Counted from the first letter of the stretch, positions 36,862-45,331 are shown. The stretch is 64,000 nt of DNA from Pontibacter russatus (GCF_009931655.1 NZ_CP047984.1:868001-932000), one strand, 5' to 3'. The notes: generated by a model not told the origin, from the letters alone. Translations and numbers: made by a program.

Positions 36862-38517
36862 TTACCTGCTATACAGCTTCTCATAATATTCCTGTGCCAT
36901 ACGGGTGGAATCAAAGTAAGGCAGTATATCCCGCATGCTGTTTTTTGTCACAGAGAGCCATTTCCCTTTTTTTGTGTAGTACATCGGGAGAATCTCGTTT
37001 TGTAGCATATCCAGAATATGCGTCGCATCATGATTATTCTGCTCATGGAGGGAGAGCGTTGGATTTACAGGTGGTACCACAAAGCCATTCTCCCCATGCT
37101 GCACAAATTCCGGGAACCAACCATCCGCTGTGGAAAAGACAACAGCCCCGTTCATGGCGGCGGACATGCCGCTGGTTCCGGAGGCTTCATGGGTTATCAG
37201 GGGTGTGTTGAGCCAAAGGTCAGCTCCCTGCTTCAGCAGTTTGGAAAGCTTCAGTTCATAGCCGACCAGCACTGAAAAGTTGGTATACTGTTCGCTTAGG
37301 TGTACCAGTTTGTTAAACACAGAGATGGCCTCGTAATCTATGGGATAAGGCTTTCGAGCCCAGATTACCTGAACAGGCTGAGTCATATCTGTGAGGAAAC
37401 TAAGAAAGCGGTCCAAATTCTCCAGCAGTAAGTCCGCCCGCTTATAAGCAGCAAATCTTCTGGCCCAGACAATGGTAAACACATCCTGTTGCAGCATGTC
37501 ACCTGTCTGGTCGGCCACCTCCTTAAAAAGCTCTCTCTTCAGCTCCCGCTTCCGGGCAAGCAGCATCTCATCCTCTTCAGAAAACAAATGGTCATACATT
37601 TCCTTGTCAGCCCAGTAGAAATAACTTTGCGCATTCGTTATATAGGTGATGGGGCAAATGCCCTGATAGCCGCTCCAGTTTTTAACCACCGTTTCCCCGT
37701 GCATCCGTGACACCCCGTTTGACATCCGGGACAAGCGCAGCGCAGCAAGAGAGTGATTAAAGGTGTCTCCCTCCATTTGTGTAATCTGCCTGACCTGCTC
37801 CAGGCTAAGCTGTGAAAAGAAATTCATGTCGCTTAACAACCGGATGTCTGTTTTTTCATTGCCAGCTTCTTCGGGTGTGTGTGTCGTGAAAACGACTCTA
37901 TTCCTGACTTCCTCCACATTGCCATACTTTTCGAACAAGGAGAAGGCAAGAGGCAGGGCATGTGCTTCATTCAAGTGGTAAACATCGGGTGCAAAATTCA
38001 ATATTTCGAGCAGCTTCATACCACCGGCACCTAGCAGGATGCTGGCTGCTATTTTAGCGCTCTTGTCAACGTCGTACAATTTGTGCGATATTGTCTGCGC
38101 CAGGTAATTGTTCTCCGGTAAGTCAGTGGAGAGTAGGAAGAGGGGAACCGTGCCGAAAACACGGGGCGGAAGGTAATGAACCCCTACCTGCACCGGGGCG
38201 TGATTCACGGTAATGGTGAAGCGGATTTCTGTCTCCTCCAGAAAACTGTAGATCTTCTTCTGAAACAACACTCCCATGGTCTGGTCAGGCTGACGCACCT
38301 GATCATAGTAGCCGTATTTCCACAAAATGCCAATTCCTATCATGTTCTGCTTCAGATTATAGGCGCTCCGCATGTGGGAGCCAGCCAAAAAGCCCAGACC
38401 TCCTGCGTAAATCTTCAGCGATTGATCAATGGCATACTCCATACAGAAATAAGCGACGCGCTGCTTATATGCGGGCATATAAGTGTAAGGGTGAAGGTAT
38501 TTGTCAAAATCTCCCAT
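36862..38517 (-). CDS. glgP: Alpha-glucan (glycogen) phosphorylase, short GT35 type
   Basis: A 551-residue enzyme of the bacterial alpha-glucan phosphorylase group, which releases glucose-1-phosphate from glycogen. I start it at 38517 (MGDFDKYLHPYTYMP); the 27 codons upstream seem to be the tail of a decayed gene. Family blocks include VAYFCMEYAIDQSLKIYAGGLGFLAGSH, VVFTTHTPEEAGNE and FTIVWARRFAAYKRADLL. Near the end, EASGTSGMSAAMNG replaces the usual EASGT-x-N/G-M-K: the Lys that binds pyridoxal phosphate in glycogen phosphorylases is Ser452 here (codon 37162-37164). It may be a lineage variant or a non-phosphorolytic enzyme. It fits with glgX at 27.8 kb. Confidence 0.85.
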   Translation of the reverse strand: MGDFDKYLHPYTYMPAYKQRVAYFCMEYAIDQSLKIYAGGLGFLAGSHMRSAYNLKQNMIGIGILWKYGYYDQVRQPDQTMGVLFQKKIYSFLEETEIRFTITVNHAPVQVGVHYLPPRVFGTVPLFLLSTDLPENNYLAQTISHKLYDVDKSAKIAASILLGAGGMKLLEILNFAPDVYHLNEAHALPLAFSLFEKYGNVEEVRNRVVFTTHTPEEAGNEKTDIRLLSDMNFFSQLSLEQVRQITQMEGDTFNHSLAALRLSRMSNGVSRMHGETVVKNWSGYQGICPITYITNAQSYFYWADKEMYDHLFSEEDEMLLARKRELKRELFKEVADQTGDMLQQDVFTIVWARRFAAYKRADLLLENLDRFLSFLTDMTQPVQVIWARKPYPIDYEAISVFNKLVHLSEQYTNFSVLVGYELKLSKLLKQGADLWLNTPLITHEASGTSGMSAAMNGAVVFSTADGWFPEFVQHGENGFVVPPVNPTLSLHEQNNHDATHILDMLQNEILPMYYTKKGKWLSVTKNSMRDILPYFDSTRMAQEYYEKLYSR

Positions 38518-38599
38518 GTTCTTATCTGAGGTAATGGTGGAATGTTGGTGTAAATCCAGCGCTTCTTTTGCAGGGATAAAGCCATGCCTGGGTAGCACC

Positions 38600-38790
38600 T
38601 CCCGGTCCTACTTGTAGACCACTTCTTTTTTCTGGAGCAACTCAGCCAGCGCCACGAAGGTAATTCCTCCGCTGCCCTACCAGCCAGCAGCATGTTCAGG
38701 TGCTCTGAGGGAGTAGTAGCAGATATTGGCTGGTGAGGTACCAAGTGGCACCAAGGGATTTTCCTCGCGGGAGCAACAGCATAAGGGGCT
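38600..38790 (-). pseudogene. Remnant of an FtsH-type protease C-terminus
   Basis: Minus-strand fragments in shifting frames match the M41 peptidase end of FtsH. 38731-38770 gives PRGKSLGATWYLTSQ. About 38680-38715 gives SEHLNMLLAGRAAEEL, the family's 'LGGRAAEE' block. About 38600-38650 gives ALAELLQKKEVVYK, followed by a stop. Parts are deleted, including the zinc site. It sits between the DUF2892 gene and glgP, and its tail blends into the region upstream of glgP's start. Confidence 0.6.
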
Positions 38791-38815
38791 GACCTGCCAT
38801 GAAACCAGCCTGCAG

Positions 38816-39052
38816 CTACCTGGAATGTCTCGTCGTTCTGGAGCGGGTGTTCCAACCAAAGAGAGCGTACACTGGACAATACCCCACCATACTGGTCAGG
38901 ACAAAGATGCCTGCCAGCACAAGCAGCACAATGGCCACCGTGCCGGTCAGAGTGCCTGTGAAATATAGCACTGCAATTACGACCGCAATGATCAACCTGA
39001 TCATCCTGTCGGCATTACTCATGTTCTTCTTCATCTTATTCATGTTTAACAT
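38816..39052 (-). CDS. DUF2892 (YgaP-like) small membrane protein
   Basis: A 78-residue inner-membrane protein. MKKNMSNADRMIRLIIAVVIAVLYFTG and a second helix (VAIVLLVLAGIFVLTSMVGYCPVYALFGWNT) are the classic DUF2892 two-helix unit, including the P-V-Y-x-x-F-G-x-x-T end. Three in-frame ATGs (39052, 39043, 39034) are possible starts. The last ~8 residues after NTRS are unusual. Function unknown; homologues often accompany rhodanese or stress genes. Confidence 0.85.
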   Translation of the reverse strand: MLNMNKMKKNMSNADRMIRLIIAVVIAVLYFTGTLTGTVAIVLLVLAGIFVLTSMVGYCPVYALFGWNTRSRTTRHSR

Positions 39053-39486
39053 TTAAATCAAATTTTATCGCTCTGCTGTCAGTACCTGTTCAAAAGGAAA
39101 GCAGGAAGGGTCTGCTGTGTGTTTGCTGTTTCTGCTATAAGACAAATTCGCATCGGTACAGCGGTGAATATCGTTTTACAAGCTTGCTTTAATAAAGTCG
39201 TTAGAAGTGGCTCATATGGTGTTATATGGCTTTATGATTCAAGGGGAGCGGATTCCAGAGCTGATATAAAAGCCAGCGAGGAAGCAGTAGTAGTGGATCC
39301 TTTGCTTTGCTTGTAGGCTGGGTTTCGTCGCTCTGGGAGCATATACTACCTCCTGTTTTTACTGTCGCCTCGGTCAGTACTTGGGCAATATGGTCGCTTA
39401 TAGCGACACATACGCGGTGTAGCTTACCATTAAGACAATCCTCTCTTTCAAAGCGCCAGTAATACCATCTGCAACAGGCGCATGAC
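39053..39486. other. Intergenic, no gene supported
   Basis: About 430 bases between two minus-strand genes. It must hold the DUF2892 promoter, likely in the A/T-rich 39050-39070 or 39150-39240 parts. The plus-strand frame at 39119-39316 has no recognisable family and no start context. Confidence 0.4.
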
Positions 39487-40371
39487 TTACCACTCCATCG
39501 TTTCCTCCGCTCTGTCAGCCAGGTAGCGCTGCAGGTTATAAGGTTTCTCCGGTAAGCTTAGCAAGGGTACTATTGTTCTGAGGGCAAGCCGTTTTGACAC
39601 ACTCCTGTGAAACAAACCCTGCAGAAAACCCCGCTCATGGACAGCGACAGCTAACATGACTATTTGATTGTCGTTTAAAAAAATCTCAATTCCTCCTATC
39701 ACTGTACGGGCTCTTACCTGTGCTACGCTGAACTTTTTGTCCGGGAACTTCGCAGAAACTTCCATCAGCAACTGGTCTTCCTCCATGGCAACAGGGGCTG
39801 CGTCTTTTGTTTTCACATGTACGATGTACACTTCAGCCCCAAGGGGTTCAGAAAACAGGAAGAGTTGCTTCAGGAATGCTGCTTCATCGCCTGTGAAATC
39901 AGAGGCATAGGCTATCCTGTGCAAATCAGAATAAAGTGCCTCAGAGGGAACAGCCACAACAGGGCATATGGCTTCTTTCATGAAAGAGGAGGCAGTGGTG
40001 CCGAGTGCCTTCTCCACGAGACTACCGGCCCCTCTGGCACCCATCACCACCAGGTCTGCCTGCTTGCTCCTAACCAGTCTATTCAGCACATCCTGAAAAA
40101 GGCCATACTCACAATAGCATTCTATCTCTAAGGAAAAAGCATTTTCTAATTGTAGCTGATGCGCTAAGGCCTTTAGCTTGCCGATGTAGCACTTCTGGAG
40201 ACGCGGATCAAAGGACGTGTAGGCTGTGCTTTCGGCGGTAACCATTACCGGTATAGGGAGAACATGAACTAAAAGGAGGCTGGCCTTCATCCGTTTTGCC
40301 AAAGCAGCTGCATAACGCAGGGCATTAGTCGCATTTTCAGAGAAATCGGTAGGAACTAGAAGCGTTTTCAT
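39487..40371 (-). CDS. Universal stress protein, two tandem UspA domains
   Basis: A ~294-residue cytoplasmic protein starting at the ATG at 40371 (MKTLLVPTDFSENATNALRYAAALAKRM). Domain 1 (1-150) ends with the ATP-binding pattern G-x2-G-x9-G-T in VVMGARGAGSLVEKALGTTAS. Domain 2 (150-285) is diverged and lacks the glycine motif (MLAVAVHERGFLQGLFHRSVSKRLALRTIVPLLSL). Such two-domain USPs are common in Bacteroidota and usually rise under energy or oxygen limitation. It lies downstream of ppsA on the same strand, separated by a hairpin. Confidence 0.9.
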   Translation of the reverse strand: MKTLLVPTDFSENATNALRYAAALAKRMKASLLLVHVLPIPVMVTAESTAYTSFDPRLQKCYIGKLKALAHQLQLENAFSLEIECYCEYGLFQDVLNRLVRSKQADLVVMGARGAGSLVEKALGTTASSFMKEAICPVVAVPSEALYSDLHRIAYASDFTGDEAAFLKQLFLFSEPLGAEVYIVHVKTKDAAPVAMEEDQLLMEVSAKFPDKKFSVAQVRARTVIGGIEIFLNDNQIVMLAVAVHERGFLQGLFHRSVSKRLALRTIVPLLSLPEKPYNLQRYLADRAEETMEW

Positions 40372-40555
40372 AAGTTTAGTCATTTACATTCCCTTTGTTA
40401 TGTGCCAAAGCGGCTTTACCAATTCCAGTTCATATCCCTTCTGGTTAAACTGCTGCAGAAAGGTAACCTCAAATGACTTGTTGCTGCATATGGTAACCTT
40501 CGTAAGCGTTGTGTTTTAACGATGTGGAGTGGTTTCTTCTAGGCAGCATACACGT

Positions 40556-40569
40556 TGATCTAAAGATCA
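40556..40569. promoter_or_regulatory. Palindrome TGATC-TAAA-GATCA upstream of USP
   Basis: A dyad with 5-base arms, 185 bases before the USP start. It resembles the FNR-type boxes before ppsA but has 6 rather than 4 bases between TGAT and ATCA, so the half-sites are further apart. It could be a variant site or unrelated. Confidence 0.3.
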
Positions 40570-40573
40570 GCTT

Positions 40574-40622
40574 AGGCATGGCATCTGAGATATGTCTTCT
40601 CCATACTTCAGATGCCATGCCT
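40574..40622. terminator. Long hairpin after ppsA
   Basis: AGGCATGGCATCTGA (40574-40588) pairs perfectly over 15 bases with TCAGATGCCATGCCT (40608-40622). It lies 30 bases past the ppsA stop. There is no T-run; it may end the ppsA transcript or stabilise its 3' end. Confidence 0.7.
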
Positions 40623-40652
40623 GTGGAGTAAAGGTTGGAGAAGCTTCTGGCA

Positions 40653-43097
40653 CTAGTTCATCTCTGCAAGTTTTGTGTTGTCCAGAGGTACTGCCTGAGC
40701 GGGCACTCTTCTTTCTTTCAGCTCGCTTTCAGCGGCCAGTATGTTCTCTACACCCTGCAGCAGGGCATCCGGATTGAAAGAAATGCTGTCGATGCCCTGC
40801 GCTACCAGAATCCTGGCGAACTCAGGAAAATCGCTCGGTGCCTGGCCACACAGGCCAACTTTTGCGCCAGCCTCATGCGCCACACGGATCAAGGTGCTGA
40901 TCATGTACTTTACTGCCTCGTCCTGTTCATCAAAAAGGGCACTGACCGTAGAAGAGTCCCGGTCGATGCCAAGGGTGAGTTGCGTGAGGTCGTTGGAGCC
41001 GATGGAGAAGCCGTCAAAGATCTGAGCAAACGCTTTGGCAAGCAGCACATTGCTCGGGATCTCTGCCATGACGTAAACTTCCAGCCCGTTCTTGCCTCGA
41101 ACCAGCCCGTGCTCCTCCATCTGCTGGAGTACTTTCTGGCCTTCCTTAACGGTTCGGCAGAACGGAATCATGAGTTTTACGTTTGTCAGGCCCATCTCGT
41201 CCCGCACCAGCTTCATGGCATGGCACTCCAGGGCGAAGCCTTCCTGGTAGCGGGGGTTATAGTAACGGGAGGCGCCCCGGAAACCCAGCATGGGGTTTTC
41301 CTCCTCCGGCTCAAACTCTTTTCCTCCGATCAGGTTGGCATACTCGTTTGTTTTGAAGTCGCTCATGCGCACGATAACGTCTTTGGGGTAAAAGGCCGCA
41401 GCAATGGTAGCGACAGATTGCGCCAGCTTCTCCACAAAGTAATCTTCTTTGTTTTGGTGGTGGTGCGTCAACGCCTCAATCCGTGCCTTCACGCCTTCAT
41501 CCTTTAACTCCCGAAACTTAACCAAGGCCATGGGGTGTATCTGAATGCTGTTGTTGATGATAAACTCCAGCCGCATCAGCCCTACACCATCATTAGGATA
41601 TTGGGAGAGCTCAAACGCTTGATCAGGGTCGCCTATGATCAGCATCGCCTTAGTTTCCGGCTTGCTTAGGTTCCCGAAATCAAGCTCTTCCTCTTTCCAA
41701 CTGAGCCTGCCCCCATAGACAGCCCCGTTTTGGCCGTCAGCGCAGGAAACCGTGATCTCCTGTCCACTCTTGATGACTGCTGTGGCGTTTCCGGTCCCAA
41801 CCACCGCCAATGCGCCCATTTCCCGTGCCACGATGGCGGCGTGGCTGGTGCGCCCGCCTTTGTTGGTGATGACAGCGGACACTTTTTTCAGGATAGGGTC
41901 CCAATCGGGATTCGTGATGTCTGTCACCAGGATTTCCCCCGGCTGCAGCAGATGTGCCTCGGCAGGGGACCTCAGAACTCTGGCGACACCACTCATGATC
42001 CGGTGTCCAATGGCCTTGCCGCTCGTAAGGGGCGCGCCTACGTCCTGAAGCGTATAGGTCTTACGGGTAAGCTGTCTTGTTTTGTGACTGTGAACCGTCT
42101 CAGGTCGGGCCTGCACAATGAAGAGTTCTTCCGTTTCACCGTCCTTGGCCCATTCAATGTCCATGGGGCGCTTGTAATGCTCTTCTATCTGTACCGCCCA
42201 CTCAGCTAGCTGCGTTATCTCCCTGTCTGAGAGAACATATTCCTCCTGTCTTTCTGCAGGAGTGTCGATATTGATGGTGGGTTGGTCAGGGTTGTTCTCG
42301 GCATACACCATCGTGAGCGCCTTTGACCCCACCTTCTTGCTCAAGATGGCCTTCTTACCTTGACTGAGTGTTGGCTTGAATATATAGAACTCGTCCGGAT
42401 TCACGGTCCCCTGCACAACGTTCTCGCCTAAGCCCCAGCTTCCTGTTATGTACACCACATTGTCAAAACCAGACTCCGGATCAAGTGTGAAGCATACGCC
42501 CGCACTGGCCAGATCGGAGCGCACCATTTTTTGCACCCCAACCGATAGGTACACTTTCATGTGATCGAACCCGTGGTCGTGCCTGTACTTAATGGCACGG
42601 CCTGTGAAAAGCGAGGCATAGCACCGCAGGCAGGCCCTTAACACTTGTTCTTCTCCTGATATGTTCAGGTAAGACTCGTGCTGACCGGCAAAGCTGGCAT
42701 CCGGCAGGTCCTCTGCAGTGGCACTGCTCCTGACCGCCACCTGAACATCGTCTCCATACTGCCGGCACATTTCCTGGTAAGCTGTGCGTATAGCTGTAGT
42801 GACATTTTCGGGCAGTCTTGCCTGCAGTATCAGTTGCCGGATACGGGCGCCTGTTTCCTGCAGATTCGTAAAATGGACGGTGTCCAGCCGGGACAAGTGC
42901 TTTTTAATTTCTTGAGGCAAGTTGTTGCTTTCCAGAAACTCCTGGTAAGCTTCGGCCGTGGTGGCGAAGCCGCCGGGAACCCTGATGTTTTTAACGGCCA
43001 GGTTACGCAGCATTTCACCGAGCGAGGCATTTTTGCCTCCCACCTGCGCAATGTGTTGTAGTGTTAAATCTTCAAAGGGGATAGTAAAGGCAGACAT
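40653..43097 (-). CDS. ppsA: Phosphoenolpyruvate synthase
   Basis: An 814-residue enzyme converting pyruvate and ATP to PEP, AMP and phosphate, opening gluconeogenesis. The N-terminal ATP-grasp domain starts IAQVGGKNASLGEM and includes VAVRSSATAEDLPDASFAGQHESYLN. The swivelling His domain has GGRTSHAAIVAREMG, whose His carries the phosphate. The C-terminal TIM barrel ends with the proton-donor Cys motif VGLCGQAPSDFPEF and SFNPDALL. Intact and of normal length. It overlaps the end of a truncated USP frame and is probably transcribed from the promoter with tandem FNR-type boxes at 43368-43401. Confidence 0.95.
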   Translation of the reverse strand: MSAFTIPFEDLTLQHIAQVGGKNASLGEMLRNLAVKNIRVPGGFATTAEAYQEFLESNNLPQEIKKHLSRLDTVHFTNLQETGARIRQLILQARLPENVTTAIRTAYQEMCRQYGDDVQVAVRSSATAEDLPDASFAGQHESYLNISGEEQVLRACLRCYASLFTGRAIKYRHDHGFDHMKVYLSVGVQKMVRSDLASAGVCFTLDPESGFDNVVYITGSWGLGENVVQGTVNPDEFYIFKPTLSQGKKAILSKKVGSKALTMVYAENNPDQPTINIDTPAERQEEYVLSDREITQLAEWAVQIEEHYKRPMDIEWAKDGETEELFIVQARPETVHSHKTRQLTRKTYTLQDVGAPLTSGKAIGHRIMSGVARVLRSPAEAHLLQPGEILVTDITNPDWDPILKKVSAVITNKGGRTSHAAIVAREMGALAVVGTGNATAVIKSGQEITVSCADGQNGAVYGGRLSWKEEELDFGNLSKPETKAMLIIGDPDQAFELSQYPNDGVGLMRLEFIINNSIQIHPMALVKFRELKDEGVKARIEALTHHHQNKEDYFVEKLAQSVATIAAAFYPKDVIVRMSDFKTNEYANLIGGKEFEPEEENPMLGFRGASRYYNPRYQEGFALECHAMKLVRDEMGLTNVKLMIPFCRTVKEGQKVLQQMEEHGLVRGKNGLEVYVMAEIPSNVLLAKAFAQIFDGFSIGSNDLTQLTLGIDRDSSTVSALFDEQDEAVKYMISTLIRVAHEAGAKVGLCGQAPSDFPEFARILVAQGIDSISFNPDALLQGVENILAAESELKERRVPAQAVPLDNTKLAEMN

Positions 43098-43305
43098 GGT
43101 GTGAAATTTTCAGGTTCTGGTATTCTCTATAGGGTTGATTAAAACCCCTAATAGCCGATGGCGTGGCCGCAAGGAGGGCAACAAACGCTGACACGCTGCG
43201 AAGCAGCATGAGGCGGGCCTGCAGCAATTGGGCGAGTTGGTTTGCATAGAGGAGCGAGGTATGTGCATCTAGTGAAGAATTGTACATCCATAAGACTGTT
43301 TTCAT
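43072..43305 (-). CDS. Truncated universal stress protein, N-terminal piece before ppsA
   Basis: A 77-codon frame whose start looks like a decayed UspA domain: MKTVLWMYNSSLDAHTSLLYANQLAQLLQARLMLLRS, against MK-T-I-L-V-P-T-D-F-S in intact copies; it then loses similarity. Upstream, GACAGGAGAATGTTACT places AGGAG about 10 bases before the ATG, so it is probably still translated. It overlaps the first codons of ppsA (43097), so its translation may affect ppsA. Best read as a gene remnant acting as a leader ORF. Confidence 0.5.
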   Translation of the reverse strand: MKTVLWMYNSSLDAHTSLLYANQLAQLLQARLMLLRSVSAFVALLAATPSAIRGFNQPYREYQNLKISHHVCLYYPL

Positions 43306-43367
43306 AGTAACATTCTCCTGTCGGCGTTCATTGATGTAAATTTGAAATATAATCCTTTGATTTTGTA

Positions 43368-43401
43368 TGATTAAGATCAGTTCTGCAATTGATCTTAATC
43401 A
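43368..43401. promoter_or_regulatory. Tandem FNR/CRP-type boxes upstream of USP-remnant/ppsA
   Basis: Two perfect TGAT-N4-ATCA dyads, TGATTAAGATCA (43368-43379) and TGATCTTAATCA (43390-43401). They are reverse complements of each other, with centres 22 bases apart, two helical turns. They lie 63-96 bases before the leader ORF and about 270-300 bases before ppsA. The arrangement suggests two dimers on one DNA face. The REC-CRP protein at 56-57 kb is the candidate regulator. Confidence 0.65.
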
Positions 43402-43615
43402 GTTTATCTGGCATGAACCAGTTTAATATAGTATGAGATAAAGCAATGAATCATCAGTGACTTGTTGAAGCTTAGCCATAGTGGTTAATATGCGAGGCTG
43501 GTCCTAACAGATTGAAGTAAACGCGGCCTGCTCCCAGCATATAGTGCGATGAAGTTTGTTTACATGCGTAAGGAAAGGGCAGAAAAGTGTTCAGGGCAGA
43601 ATAACGCGATATTTC

Positions 43616-43950
43616 TTAACGGACGTTACGCAAAAAGCAAAGCAGTTAAAGAGTATATGGCGCAAACGTCTCCGCTCGTTACCTGCTATCCAACAGCCTC
43701 CGGCCGCCTGTATAATGCAGGCGGCCATTCCGGAAACTCATCACATATGCATGTTAGCCACTCCATAGGCTATATATGAATACACACTATATATAAGGTT
43801 ATATATAATAAATGCGGGACGGAGGCTCTGTTAAAGTAGGCGCGAGCGGGGACGCTCGCGCCATACATGCGTCCTATAGCAACATCGCGCTGAATGATAT
43901 GGGCCAGTCTTCAGAAAAAGTCAAAATGGAGCTTGCGTAACGTCCGTTAA
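43616..43950. mobile_element. MITE-like element with 18-base terminal repeats and two hairpins
   Basis: TTAACGGACGTTACGCAA (43616-43633) is exactly inverted at 43933-43950 (TTGCGTAACGTCCGTTAA). The 335-base unit has no credible gene. Inside are two perfect hairpins: GGCCGCCTG/CAGGCGGCC (43702-43710 and 43718-43726) and GGCGCGAGCG/CGCTCGCGCC (43839-43848 and 43853-43862). The outermost TA at both ends could be a TA target duplication. No transposase with matching ends is in the window. Confidence 0.65.
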
Positions 43951-44365
43951 TAAACGACAGTAGTGTCATGTATGATTGTTTTATATTGATGATACCTCCT
44001 TCACTTTGTAAGTGGGGGGGCAGGCTATAGCTTTTATCTTCTGACAGCACCACCAGGTGGAAGGTACAGCTGAATTTAGCCAGCTACTATGCCTCAGGCT
44101 GCTAAACCCAAATTGTGTCATCGGCGCAGAAAGTCAAGGAGCATGCAGCGTAGGTGTCACAGAACTGCTTTATCCGGTACAGTCCCCTCCGGTTGAAGCA
44201 GTTCTGTTCCGGGTGATTCAGATGCCCCACCTGCTGCTGCGGGCACGGAGAAAATGCTCTTTATTCCTCTTTCGCCTTGCTGCTCCGCCGGCGCAATGGG
44301 GATCGATGCGCGTCATCGGAAAACAGTCGCTAAATTTGTGAGATCTGGTGCCACTTTGTCTGGGG
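43951..44365. other. Intergenic, no gene supported
   Basis: About 415 bases after the MITE-like unit and before the USP gene end. The frame at 44057-44341 has no family signature. It contains an inverted repeat at 44159-44207 (listed). Confidence 0.4.
44159..44207. repeat. 12-base perfect inverted repeat
   Basis: ACAGAACTGCTT (44159-44170) and AAGCAGTTCTGT (44196-44207), with an inner CCGG/CCGG pairing. It could fold as a long hairpin in RNA or mark an old insertion. Its role is unknown. Confidence 0.6.
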
Positions 44366-45331
44366 CTAACCCACCTTTTCTTTGATTCCACCAGGAAGTG
44401 CCAAAATAGGAACGTCGGAGGTAGACCACACCGTTTGGGTTAGGCTTTTGCCTAATAGCCTTTCCAGGAAAGGGTGCTTCTGTGGAACCAGAACCAGTAA
44501 GTCAGCCTGCTGCTCCTGCACATACCGCTGTATTCCTGCCGCTATATCTTCCACTTGCTTAAAATCAACCTCAAAGTGGAGATCGTGCAACTGAAAGTCA
44601 AGCAGGCTCAGTGCCGCGAGGGCTTTCTCCTTTTCCCTCTCCAGGCTGTTCTCATGATACAGATGGAGCACCTGCAGGTGGCTGTTGAACAGCTTCACGA
44701 ACTGCCGTAAGGCTTGAAGAACAGCGCTTGTCGGAAGCCGGAATAAATCGACAGCGAAAACAACGGATTTGAAGCCTACAAAGGGAGCATGCAGGGGAAC
44801 CGCCAGTACAGGTACAACAGCCTCCCGCATGACATGGAGCGTCGTGCGACCCAGTAAAGCCCTTCTCAGCGCACCATCTCCCCTCATCCCCATCACCACC
44901 AGATCCACCTGGTGAACGTCTGCCGCTTTCAGGATCTCATCGGGCGCAAATCCGAACTTGCACACACACCGGATCTTTACTTCCGCCTTCCTGGCTGTCA
45001 TCCTGTCCAGCGCCACTGTATGAAAGCCGCTCTTTGATAATGTCCCCTTCTCTCGCGCCCCTGTCTCCGCCACACTTGTGAAGTCCAGGGAAAAATCACA
45101 TAGGAACGATCTCCTGACTTTATGAGCATAGGCCTCTAACTGCATCGTCTTTTCTCTTTCCAGTTCGTTGACAACTGCTGAATAGTCCTGACCTAAGGGG
45201 TAAGAGACAGGTTGGTAAAAGGCATGGAGCAGCACGATTTCTGACCCCGTCAGGCAGGCCACTTCAAGAGCATATAACAGGGTGTCATGTGCATCCTGTG
45301 AGTAATCGGTAGGTACTAAAATCCTTTTCAT
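44366..45331 (-). CDS. Universal stress protein, two tandem UspA domains
   Basis: A 321-residue protein starting MKRILVPTDYSQDAHDTLLYALEVACLTGSEIVLLHAF. Domain 1 ends with VVMGMRGDGALRRALLGRTTLHVMREAVVPVLAVP, where the ATP pattern G-x2-G-x9-G is kept but the final S/T is displaced by Arg. Domain 2 ends AAGIQRYVQEQQADLLVLVPQKHPFLERLLGKSLTQ, the same end as the fragment at 30.2 kb. An insertion of about 35 residues (VAETGAREKGTLSKSGFHTVALDRMTARK) splits domain 1; the 46.0-47.0 kb paralogue has a similar insertion, so the two are closest relatives. Confidence 0.88.
   Translation of the reverse strand: MKRILVPTDYSQDAHDTLLYALEVACLTGSEIVLLHAFYQPVSYPLGQDYSAVVNELEREKTMQLEAYAHKVRRSFLCDFSLDFTSVAETGAREKGTLSKSGFHTVALDRMTARKAEVKIRCVCKFGFAPDEILKAADVHQVDLVVMGMRGDGALRRALLGRTTLHVMREAVVPVLAVPLHAPFVGFKSVVFAVDLFRLPTSAVLQALRQFVKLFNSHLQVLHLYHENSLEREKEKALAALSLLDFQLHDLHFEVDFKQVEDIAAGIQRYVQEQQADLLVLVPQKHPFLERLLGKSLTQTVWSTSDVPILALPGGIKEKVG

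Noticed and set aside
38988..39004. TGATCAACCTGATCA as a regulatory site
   Set aside because: It lies inside the DUF2892 coding sequence (R-M-I-R-L-I-I helix), and the spacing is not that of the FNR-type dyads.
43549..43779. 76-codon frame on the plus strand
   Set aside because: It overlaps the left end of the inverted-repeat element and contains its hairpin; no family or ribosome site.
44057..44341. 94-codon plus-strand frame
   Set aside because: Covers the inverted repeat at 44159-44207; Leu/Pro/Arg-rich with no family.
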